Shown here in pieces: positions 1 through 8,720 of a DNA stretch of 64,000 bases. How positions within the stretch are numbered: the first letter of the stretch is position 1; each line of letters starts with the position of its first letter. A program made the translations under genes and the position numbers. The notes beneath the pieces were generated by a model that saw only the letters and a list, made by a program, of their open reading frames with translations, made no database searches and was not told where the DNA came from. The stretch comes from Sphaerulina vaccinii. Its lineage: Eukaryota; Ascomycota; Dothideomycetes; Mycosphaerellales; Mycosphaerellaceae. The stretch is taken from the NCBI GenBank assembly GCA_022570795.1, contig JAKUDP010000016.1:124001-188000 (forward strand), written 5' to 3'.

Positions 1-273
1 TCCGATGACTGATGGCTGAGCAAGGTACTGGGTACCCAGACAGTCCAGTGACACGATCTGGTCGCGCTTCGTAGATACTCTGACTGGAGCATTGGCGGGT
101 AGGAAGCTTGACATTGCGAATTGTATCTACCTAATAGCGAGCTACAACTTCTCCCCATCCTCACGCCTCTATCTACCCCATCGATGCAGAAAGATCTCTA
201 GCACATGTTTCCCATACCGACCCATACTCCTTCCACGAATCCAATGCCATTGCTCCTTGAACCATTTCCCCCA

Positions 274-838
274 CTAATACGTGCAAGGACAGCCTGTGTT
301 CGGGCAAGTGTATCCATTAAAGTAACTGTAGGTCGGCGTAAATGGACAAGAGAAGCAGCTGTCAACGAAGTATGGGCAGAAGTTTGGCCCTGGAAATGGA
401 CGAGGATACGGAGGACATCCGAACAAGAATGGATTATTGATGCAAGGATCGATATATGGCGGATTTCGACAACCTATCGAGAAAGGATTGTTGAAGCAAG
501 GATCGATGAATGGCGGTGGGTCTGGGAGGTTGATCGAATCTGGATCATCTGGACAGCCTGGGATGTGGACACCAGAGCCAGGACCTGGGCAGGCGATGTT
601 GTTGAAGTCACCAAAGTCGGAAACGGCGTTGGCTTGTTCTGGAGCTTGAGGAGCTTTTTCGACTTGTGGGGTCTTGACTTCTTGCGCTTGCTGGTCTTCA
701 CGAACTTGGAGGTATACCTGTATGCCATTAGCTCAGTGTTGATTCGAGGTAGAAGTGTTCCGTCTGTCTTACCGGAGTAGCCACGATGCCACTAATGGCG
801 ACAGATGCCAGAACGGCAGTGATGTGCTTGAACTGCAT
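274..838 (-). CDS. Small cysteine-rich secreted protein with internal tandem repeat (two exons)
   Basis: Not a recognised family. I read exon 1 at 838-773 and exon 2 at 717-274, joined across a 55-nt intron with a GTAAGA donor, a GCTAAT branch-like site and a CATACAG acceptor; the join is in phase and gives 169 residues. Exon 2 has no ATG, so the gene is missed if only complete ATG-to-stop frames are considered. Residues 1-20 look like a signal peptide (short basic start, then an Ala/Val/Ile-rich core). A Gln/Glu/Ala-rich segment follows, then a Pro/Cys-rich domain with 12 cysteines. Two adjacent units share the pattern PP-[FY]-IDPC-x-NNPF-x2-GC, and the end is CPCTY followed by the stop. Without the intron the first exon reads into a stop after 36 codons. 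Size, secretion signal and cysteine content suit a fungal small secreted protein (effector-like or wall-associated); that role is inference. Confidence 0.72.
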
Positions 839-2141
839 CGTTGCAGTACCGCTGAATTACTCTAGACTGGTCGATGACTGGAACGACGTGATGAGATCGT
901 TTCATATACGAAACAGCACACTTGCCGACTAGAAACGAGTGACTGAGGTTAGAAGTGTCCGCGAGAGCGACTTTGGTGTTACAGAATGCTGGGAAGCGTC
1001 ACTGAGGGAAGTCATATATTATACCATACGCCTTCTACGATCCGTATCGGTCAATTCTTTACGGATCCGCAGTTTGCGCGAAGCTTGTTGACTCTTAATC
1101 GAAATTACCAGTTCCTTAGGACCGACATGCTCTCGTGAGTGCTAGGCTGTTATCGTGTGCAGTTACTTGGTATCGCGACCGCATGGTACACTTCAACGGC
1201 CGTATTGGCGTGCAGCATCCAATTCCGGTATGTTAGTGTCTATACTTGCCATCCCAGGAGATTGGAGGTAAGAAGATACCATGACCAAGCTTACCGATGG
1301 GCTGGTGCAGCTGAGATAATCCAATAGATACGCCAGGATTACCATCTTTATGATCCGTCTGAGCGAGTTGAACGAGCGCATCGGCACGCAGGCATCTCCA
1401 GAGCCAGGCTTTTCCCTGGTGTCTTGTGATGTTCTGCATGGAGATCGTGGCATGCTCAGATCCGAACAGCTGGAGGCCCTGGAGACTTCAACAACCATGC
1501 CTGGTCCGGCACTGGCCTTCATCTCCGCGCATTGGACCGCACCTCAAGACTTTGAAAGAACAACTTCATCACATCGTCATCAGGAATGCCAGAGCGTCAC
1601 TTGGGCGCGGAGGACTTTGCCACAACAGTACTGTAATGGACGGGCGAAGCTCCATCAAACGGCTGTACACTGCTCAGATTGGACTGGTGAAGTCACAAAC
1701 CGATATGGCTGTCTCACAAGAGTCATTCCCCGATCGCAGGCGTGCTCACGTTGGTGTTGGACGAGCAAGCAGTTTCGCAGCGGAAGCGTCGAATGCGAGC
1801 CTATGATTTCTTCTCATCAGTGATCATTCAGCTTTTGGTCAGGGCCGATCGAGTTATGCGTCTGCAGGGCTGACTATGGGGCTTCCGTTAGAAAGCCTAA
1901 GCCCTCATATGACCCAAGTATAGTGCTCTGCTCATCATTAAGGGATTCCTGACTCCATGCAATCTCGACATTGAAGTGTATTGAACAACACTATAGTGGT
2001 ATCTGTCATTACTTCATTTGTCCAAGGAGCGCCAACCGCCGTGTGCGGGCATCTTTCTCTGTCTGGATCCCGTATGTTCGTCCAATCCCGAGGGCTGTAT
2101 CATGTATCGTGTATACCATCCTTTCATCCCTGTGGTGACTT
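839..2141. other. Intergenic, no supported gene
   Basis: This 1.3-kb stretch holds the promoter of the secreted-protein gene (just above 839) and the 3' side of the next minus-strand gene. Two overlapping plus-strand frames near 1350-1823 stay open for 126-157 codons. I recognise no domain in either, and neither has a convincing start context or splice structure. Confidence 0.4.
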
Positions 2142-3824
2142 TCAGATCACCAGCATTGGTGTCACTGGCGACCGATCCTCATCCTGTCGATAGTCCGGTG
2201 CCAGTGTGCCATATGTGATCGCCAGTCGCTTAGCGTTACGCGCATGACATCGTAGCTTGGGAGACTTCACTTCTCCACCTCTCGCAGCTGAGCTCCAGTC
2301 AGTGCCCAGGGTCGGCGACACAGCTCTGGCGCCAGTCACTGTTTCAGTACCTAGAATTGGCGTGACAGGAAGACTAGGAGTCGCTGGGATGCTGTCATCG
2401 TCATCGCTGTACGAAGGCGTGAGTGTCCCATACGTGATCGCCAGTGGGAGTGATGCATTCAGTCTGGGTGATATCGGCGACGTGACGCCTCTCGCTCTGG
2501 ATCTTGACCGAGGTGCTCTGATTGAGCTAACCGGCGTCAAGATTGTACGAATAGACTTGGCATCATCCTTGTCCAAGGGAGACGAGGAGGCTGATAGGAG
2601 CACTACCCATCTGCGGTCAACAGAAGTCCTCGCCATGCCGATTGTCCTCCATGATGCACCAGTGATGGCTGTGTACATGTTGTAGCTGGTGCGGTCTGTT
2701 GTCGGCCTGCCGACTTTGGTGTTGAGTTTGAGCACGGGCTTCGTCTTCTGGCTCGCCTGCGAAGCGTGCCTACTGATGCGTCCTCTCGATCCATCTGCCT
2801 CAGCCCCACCAGAGTTCGCTTGGTACTGCACAGATGCCCATCGTTCGCCAGTCGCGAGGCCCGAATAGCCAGCAGGTCCGATGAGCTGAGCAATGGCAGT
2901 CTCATGATCCATGGTCACAGTACTGCCTGCAGGAACAGAATCGAATCTGTCAAGATCATTGGCAGCTTCGCGTGCTTCTCTGTCCAGATGAGCTGAGCGT
3001 TCCAATATATCTATCCTTTGATCGCACATTCTGGTCCTGGAAAGGTTGATGGAACGTAAGAGTTCGTCACGTTCGTTCTGCAGCTCGCGCTCTTCGAAAG
3101 CATTTTCCATCACGTTGACAGCTTCGACAGGACTGCCCACACATCGAAAGTCCATGGATTCGTGCGGATTGACGTACACCTTCAATTGAGTCAAGCTTTT
3201 CATGTTACGGAGGTGGCGAGTTGATCTTATGGAATCCATGAATGACTTCTTGATGTGTGGCTGTACTTCGCCATCTGGCAGCGGCGGCAAAGCCTTCTCG
3301 GTGATAGTTCTCACTGTGGCACGCGACATCGACTTCGCGCGCTTGACACTGCGTGGCTTCTCGACAGGCTTGGGATAGGGTGAAGCGAGCTCGCGCGTAA
3401 CGTGACCTTTGCGCGTTGCTTCAATGCGTTGCAAGAACAGAGCGTCACTATCGAAGTCGGAGTTCGTGGAACCACGTGCTGACACGCAGACGCGGCTGCG
3501 CGATCGATCTCGGGAGCCTTGGCCATGTCGTCTAGAGTTCTGCTCGTGCTCGCCAAATATTCTGTCGCCACTGGTATAGCGTTCTCGCAGGTCGCTCAAG
3601 TCAACTGCGCTGTCCTTCGCAAGCTCGTTCACAGCAGGCGTGCTCTTCGAATAGCTGTAACGCGAAGGGCGCGATTCGTGAACGGAACTTAGGGCAGCTT
3701 TGTTCACCAGTGACCCTCGTAGCTGGATGCTGGGCAGTGAGGTGTTCCAAGTCTTGAATTTCTCAGTGAAGCTCTCCACCGAGGGAGTCCGCCGCGGTTG
3801 ATGCCGATTGCGCATGTTTGTCAC
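2142..3824 (-). CDS. Hypothetical Ser/Arg-rich protein with C-terminal repeat
   Basis: One uninterrupted 560-codon frame; family not recognised. The first Met is at 3824, with a second three codons later. The protein is basic and low in hydrophobic residues: an N-terminal Ser/Arg/Thr-rich half, a middle segment around residues 180-330 with a Leu/Arg/Glu-rich stretch that could form a short coiled coil, then Ser/Pro-rich sequence. No signal peptide or membrane segment is visible. The C-terminus carries a duplicated motif: LAITYGTL-[TA]-P-x-Y followed by an acidic patch and a TP-[IM]-L ending occurs near residues 460-495 and again in the last 30 residues. Low-complexity composition suggests a largely disordered regulatory or scaffold protein. 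Lineage-restricted distribution is likely but cannot be checked here. Confidence 0.6.
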   Translation of the reverse strand: MTNMRNRHQPRRTPSVESFTEKFKTWNTSLPSIQLRGSLVNKAALSSVHESRPSRYSYSKSTPAVNELAKDSAVDLSDLRERYTSGDRIFGEHEQNSRRHGQGSRDRSRSRVCVSARGSTNSDFDSDALFLQRIEATRKGHVTRELASPYPKPVEKPRSVKRAKSMSRATVRTITEKALPPLPDGEVQPHIKKSFMDSIRSTRHLRNMKSLTQLKVYVNPHESMDFRCVGSPVEAVNVMENAFEERELQNERDELLRSINLSRTRMCDQRIDILERSAHLDREAREAANDLDRFDSVPAGSTVTMDHETAIAQLIGPAGYSGLATGERWASVQYQANSGGAEADGSRGRISRHASQASQKTKPVLKLNTKVGRPTTDRTSYNMYTAITGASWRTIGMARTSVDRRWVVLLSASSSPLDKDDAKSIRTILTPVSSIRAPRSRSRARGVTSPISPRLNASLPLAITYGTLTPSYSDDDDSIPATPSLPVTPILGTETVTGARAVSPTLGTDWSSAARGGEVKSPKLRCHARNAKRLAITYGTLAPDYRQDEDRSPVTPMLVI

Positions 3825-4590
3825 GTAGCAGGACGCGCGATGCTCGAGAAGGTGAGGCGTAGAAAGGTTAGGAAGGGGTGCGAAAGGGTGTTAGTAGCAA
3901 GTCGACCGCGGTCGTGTTTTGTATAGCGATTTATCAAGGCGTGTGAGTCGCGAACATATCGCATACCTGTCAGAGAGCGCGAGCGCGTATCCTTCATTTC
4001 CAATAAACTATAGCTCTTGACAGTTACGGATTAGGTCTTTTTGGTATACGTGCCTCGTGTTTGTGGCTGTTCTGTCAGAACATGGACGAGATGCAGTCGC
4101 GCGAAGGTCGACTAACGTCTCAGAAGCCGTTATATAGATTGAGTTCGTGGCACGCATGTGCCGTCCTGTTATGTATGGACCGGTCTCTGCTCCGGTGCTG
4201 AAAGACATGACTCGTTACATCGGCCCAGGGCTGTTTTCAACGGCCAGCACAAGGCAGATGCTTGCAACATCGTCCAAGAACAGCGTACACAGGCGAGCTG
4301 TCTCGATTCGTCACCTCGCTTGCTTGCTCTCGACACAAGGCTGACGGCGGTGCTCATAAGACTAGCTTGAAGATCGCAGTAGGTCGCGACGCGGCCGTAT
4401 ACTAGCCACAAAGTATGGCCCAGGTCGCGAGTATGAAGACCTGGTTGCATTACTCAGCTCATGCTCGACTGATCCCACCTCGTTGCCCCTCCACTGCCTC
4501 CAGCCGGCGTCTCTCAGAGCGGCTCAGTGGGAACGATCTCGATGAGGGACTCATAGAACGTCGTCCATTTCATAGGTGACATCTTGGCTT
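3825..4590. other. Intergenic between two minus-strand genes
   Basis: The 766 bp hold the promoter of the upstream-facing hypothetical gene (near 3825-4000) and the 3' flank of the SPF27 gene. Only short overlapping frames without family resemblance are present on either strand. Confidence 0.4.
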
Positions 4591-5214
4591 TCATGCAACA
4601 CCTTGACGCTTTCGCTGCAGAATCTCCAGTCGCAGCCTCTCGGCAGCAGCCTGAGTCTCGATCATTCTGCCTACGCCCGTCCTCCAGCCCTCTTCTAGCC
4701 CTTGCATCTCTCCGGCTGCGTTTGCCTGAGCGTTGCGCCGAGCTTGTTCAAGCTGCTCCCGCTCGATCTTGGCAGCCTCCAGCTCCTTTTCAAGCGCTTT
4801 CAGCTCATCTTCGAGCCGGCTGTTGCCGATCAACCAGGCGTTCTTGCCGTAAGTTTCCAGCAGACTGAGGTTCACTTCGCGGCCGCGCAGGTATTCGGTG
4901 CTGGCGTAGGCCTTCTGCAAAGACTCTTTCCATGCTGAAAGATCGCCTTTGGCTGGCGCGTCAAGCAGCTCGTAGCGGCTCAGATCGAGACCACCTTCCT
5001 TGGGTTGACCAGAAGCAATGCGCGCATGTTCTGCCTCGACCAAGTCTGAGAAGCCTGTCGTTTCTCTCTGGGCTGGAATCGAAGGGTGCAGAGAGCTCGT
5101 GTGTGCAGGTTCCATTTCGGCGTGAACCAGCGCATTGGCGGCGTGTAATGTCTCTTCCGATACTGGCGCATCGACGTAAGGGAGCGCGTCCGGTGCACTC
5201 TGGATCAGAGGCAT
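4591..5214 (-). CDS. Pre-mRNA-splicing factor SPF27 / BCAS2 homolog (Cwf7 type)
   Basis: Core subunit of the Prp19-associated (NineTeen) complex, which stabilises the catalytic spliceosome in the nucleus. The 207-codon frame has the expected plan: an N-terminal LPYVD segment followed by a Glu/Ala-rich helix (residues about 10-35), a central LDLSRYE block near residue 78, and a helical C-terminal region (about 95-205) rich in Leu/Glu/Arg that includes the Trp-Leu-Ile-Gly-Asn motif and a predicted coiled coil. Length matches BCAS2-family proteins of roughly 200-230 residues. No intron is needed. The start at 5214 is chosen because the conserved N-terminal helix follows directly. It lies downstream of the broken transporter on the same strand, with no functional link implied. 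Confidence 0.88.
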   Translation of the reverse strand: MPLIQSAPDALPYVDAPVSEETLHAANALVHAEMEPAHTSSLHPSIPAQRETTGFSDLVEAEHARIASGQPKEGGLDLSRYELLDAPAKGDLSAWKESLQKAYASTEYLRGREVNLSLLETYGKNAWLIGNSRLEDELKALEKELEAAKIEREQLEQARRNAQANAAGEMQGLEEGWRTGVGRMIETQAAAERLRLEILQRKRQGVA

Positions 5215-5615
5215 TTTCTCAATATTCCCGTTTGTGTGATTGAGTCGTGTCTACCAGGTTGTCGAGCTTGAAGTTCTCGCGTCGAAAGTGCATGACATGA
5301 CATGAGTTTTGGCAGGCGAAGAAGTTGTGAGACCCACAAGCTTTGGCCAAGCAAGTGCGATCAACGCGCCTGCCTCGCTCGCCTGTACGTGCAACTTCAT
5401 CCCGAGGCTCCGCTAACATTGACATCAATATCAACATTAACACAGCTAGAATGAACGTAGATCTACATCTCCATTTGCGGCGTTCATGAAGGACGGAAGA
5501 AAAATCTCATGCTAGCTACTCAGCAGGAGCAAGATGCAAGCAAGACGCAATGCGATACCATAATGCCCACATGATACCTCTGGCCACGAAGTCACGTCCA
5601 AGTCGCGTCTGCACC
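5215..5615. other. Intergenic; where the missing transporter 3' half would be expected
   Basis: Between the SPF27 start and the transporter remnant. Immediately below 5616 the minus strand still reads residues resembling the family's next segment, interrupted by two in-frame stops, but by about 5520 the resemblance ends and no further transmembrane-coding sequence is found. The rest is presumably the SPF27 promoter. Confidence 0.45.
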
Positions 5616-6725
5616 TCAAGTCTTGACGAGAGACGGGACGAAGTACTGCATAGTCTGTGAGCCAGTGCCGAGGGTGAAGAGCAAGCAAAGGCACCAAGTC
5701 CGCCAGTCCGCACAGGTCATCTTGAAGGCTTTCCACTCGCCGATCCTCTCATGAGCACCCTGAGTCAGGCCAATGCCTTCCAGGGCTAGGCGATTGCAAG
5801 CCAGGATGCGCTCCTCATCAGTGAGAAACTTGCTTCTGGTCGAGGTCGGGGAGTCTGGTAGGATGAAGAAGACGACAATGGCAACAACGACACTTGCAAG
5901 CCCTTCGAGAATCTGGTACAGATTAGCTTTCAACATTGCAAGAGGCCAGAATCACTCACAAACCAACGCCATCCTCGAATTCCCCCTACCATATCCATAT
6001 AGTCTGTGATCACTCCAGCGAGTAGTCCAGACAGCGCACCGGCTACAGCTACCGACGTATACAGCCAAGCGAAGCGGGACGTGAGTTCGTACTTCTTGTA
6101 CCAAGAGCTAGTCGATGTCAGTGAACAGCCGGAACTGGATGCCCAAGATACACCTACCTAAGGTAGAAAGTACAGCCAGGTGCGAAACCAGCTTCGAATA
6201 TCCCGAGCAGGAACCGCAATGCCATCATCTGCTTGTAATTGTGTACCGCACCCATGCATGCGGCCACGCCTCCCCAAAGGACACCAAGAAGCGGGAGATA
6301 CAACGACGGCCTCACTCGATTCAGGATCATGTTCGACGGCACTTCGCATATCAAGTATGAGATGAAGAAGATCAGGACGATCAGCGAGTACTGATTTGAC
6401 GTGAGGTCGAAATCCTTCTCAAGACCACCTGTAACAAGTCAGCCACATTGCAGGCATGCGAACAGCAAGCAGACGTACCAATCTTAGCGTTGCCAATGAT
6501 GGTTCGATCGACGTTGCTAAGCAGGTACAAGAGCCATGTCGTTGGCACGAGACGCCAATCTAGCTTCCTGATCAATGCCTTCTCTTCTGGACTGCCTGGA
6601 ACATACGACGCTGCCAGATGTTGTGCATGCTCAAAGTCGACTTGATGCTTGTCGTAATGCTCATCGTGGGATGCGATCTGCTCGATATGGCCTTCTGTCA
6701 TACTCTTCTTAGGAACGTCTGCCAT
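5616..6725 (-). pseudogene. C-terminally truncated MFS transporter (anion:cation symporter / Dal5-like family)
   Basis: Exons read at 6725-6479, 6428-6158, 6107-5960 and 5912-5616 splice in phase into about 320 residues. They match the N-terminal half of the fungal ACS/allantoate-permease family: a DWRL-[VI]-P-x2-W-x2-YLL-x-NVDRT segment (TM1), the GNAKI loop, the R-x-GVLWGG helix, the RFLLGIFEAGFAPG motif, FYLSSWYKKYE, and the RGWRWLF-ILEG turn before a further membrane helix. Functional members run to about 480-500 residues with 12 helices. This frame stops at SLVKT, where the family continues, then shows two close in-frame stops with faint homology and nothing recognisable beyond. It is divergent from the PdxA-like gene across 476 bp, suggesting it once took up that pathway's substrate. 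It could still be expressed as a half-transporter, but loss of function is likelier. Confidence 0.75.
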
Positions 6726-7201
6726 GCTGCAGATAGTGTAGTCCAGGTGGTTGGAGGCCAGTACATTCCCTTGACTTTATTACTGACGACACAGGGCCAT
6801 ATATTGTCTGTGAACAGTTTCGAACTCATCGGCGCTTTCCCGTTCGATATTCTGCGCCTATGCCAAACACATCGCTCGCCAAATCGCTTGAGCGACAATT
6901 CCCTGTATCGATGCGGAGTTTGCAGCTAAGTTCTGCTCCCCACAGAGTCGCGTGTCTTCCCCGCATCATGCATGCATCGGGACAACATGGTCAAATTCCG
7001 TCGGGCTCAAAGCGATCGTTCTCCTTCTCCTTCTCCATTCCCGAGTGCGTAACGAACAAGCGCGGATGATAAACGATATGGTTTGCAAGATGGAGTGGTT
7101 TATAACCAATTTACTGCCCCAATTGTCCCAATGGTACAAACACATTCGACTTCTTTCGACTTCATATACATTTCCAGACGAGGCATCGACAACAGGATAT
7201 C
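6726..7201. promoter_or_regulatory. Divergent promoter region, transporter remnant / PdxA-like gene
   Basis: The 476 bp separate two head-to-head genes. A pyrimidine-rich run (about 7021-7040) precedes the PdxA-like start by roughly 170 bp. The divergent arrangement of a transporter and a catabolic enzyme is typical of fungal co-regulated gene pairs. No specific operator can be identified. Confidence 0.4.
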
Positions 7202-8344
7202 ATGGCCAACGAACACTCTTTGAATACACCTCGGCCTCGAGTTGCCGTCACCCTGGGCGATCCCGCAGGTGTAGGTCCTGAGCTGATTGCAAAGTTGCTG
7301 AGCGACCCGGACAATCTTAAGCAAGCGGATATAGTTGTCCTTGCAGATCGCTCAGAGCTGGATGCAGCGATTGCAGATGCTGGAGGCGTTCACATTTCAA
7401 TATCAGACAAAGCTAACCCTATCCATGTACAACTTCTGAACGATCACAGCCAAACCTCGGAAGCTTTCACCAGGAGGCAAGAAACGCAAGCAGGTGGCGC
7501 GAGATGTATGTACCAGCTGAAGCGGGGGCTAAAGCTCTGGCAACCTGGTCACATCGACGTGTTAGTATTCGCTCCCTTGAACAAAACATCTCTCAAGAAA
7601 GCGGGCATGACAGAAGAAGATGAATTGCGATGGTTTGCGAAGCAGCTGCAGTACAGTGGAACGACTAGTGAGATCAACATTGCTGGCCCGCTGTGGACTG
7701 CAAGAGTCACTTCGCATGTCGGTCTCGAGAAGGTTGCTGAGATGATCACGAAAGAGAACACGCTCAAAGCTATCGAACTGCTACATCGACTTCGGTAGGT
7801 TCTCTTTCTGCGCTTGCTCATTCATCTCTAATTGAAGCATCGCATAGATGGGAGTCTGGCATCGAAAGTCCTAGGCTCGGTGTCTGCGCACTCAATCCGC
7901 ACAATGGCGAAAATGGCAACTTCGGACGACAGGAGATAGATGCCATTGCACCAGCCGTACGTGAAGCTCACACGAAAGGCATCAATGTACAAGGTTCCTT
8001 CCCTTGCGATACTATCTTCCTGAAATGTCAGCACTTCGACGGCATCGTGAGTACAAGATATAGCCAGTGAGCGATATGAATTGCACTAACTTTTGCTCCA
8101 GGTAACCATGTATCACGACCAAGGCCAGATCGCACTGAAGTTACTTTCATTCGAAGGTGGTGTCACAGTTCAAGGTGGTCTGCCAATGATCATTGCTACC
8201 CCAGCTCATGGCACAGCATTCGATATCGTCGGCAAGAACATGGCGAGCGTTACGAGTACACAGCAGGCATTCAACGTTGCTGTTACCATGGCTTCTCGGA
8301 GATCAGCGAAGAGAACGCAGAAGCCAATGGTACTGCTGCTTTAG
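7202..8344 (+). CDS. PdxA-like NAD-dependent decarboxylating dehydrogenase
   Basis: Belongs to the 4-hydroxythreonine-4-phosphate dehydrogenase superfamily. Eukaryotic members are not part of vitamin B6 synthesis and resemble the bacterial PdxA2 type acting on phosphorylated sugar acids; the substrate here is unknown. Exons 7202-7794, 7848-8046 and 8102-8344 splice in phase (GT-AG introns of 53 and 55 nt) to 344 residues, the usual length. Landmarks: GDPAGVGPEL near residue 20, the APLNK motif near 124, the TEEDELRWF segment, NPHNGENGNFG in exon 2, FPCDTIF, then MYHDQG near 266 and HGTAFD-x-VG in exon 3. Start chosen because RVAVTLGDPAG begins ten residues later. Neighbours are a broken transporter and a broken Zn2Cys6 regulator. 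The last 13 residues look atypical: a frame offset by one also stays open from 8297 to 8418, so the true C-terminus is uncertain. Confidence 0.85.
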
Positions 8345-8720
8345 CTCTCGTAGACAGTGATGGTCAGTCGAAGGCACAGAGTGTTGTATCTGCTATAGAG
8401 ATTCCGTCTTGTTGCTAGCTGTACCTGGAAAGGCAAGAGCAGACCACATTCGAGCGTTCCCACGACCATTGTCTTTCGATTCTTAGACTCTCTAAGTTTC
8501 TTCTACAACCGTGCTCCCTTCAAGAATCACAATGCAATGAGACCCAGCTTGTTATATGCCGGAGACATAGTCCGTGCACAATGGACAGTGGACCCATGCC
8601 AAGACCTCGCTTGTGGTTCTTCGTCTTCACCTCCGCTTCTCTTCTCTTCCTGACATCAACTGCATAACGACATTAGCATCTTCACAAGATGAAGATGAAG
8701 GCTGCACCTCTCATGCCAAC
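8345..8720. other. Intergenic between PdxA-like gene and regulator
   Basis: 3' flank of the PdxA-like gene and 5' region of the regulator. An in-frame Met upstream at about 8574 would add 49 residues of uncharacteristic composition, so this stretch is treated as leader or promoter. Confidence 0.4.

Noticed and set aside
205..780. 191-codon plus-strand frame
   Set aside because: It is the antisense of the two-exon secreted-protein gene. It has no recognisable domain, whereas the minus strand has a signal peptide, ordered cysteines and splice sites.
1350..1823. Overlapping plus-strand frames of 126 and 157 codons
   Set aside because: Overlap in different frames, no domain, no splice context, skewed composition; insufficient to call a gene.
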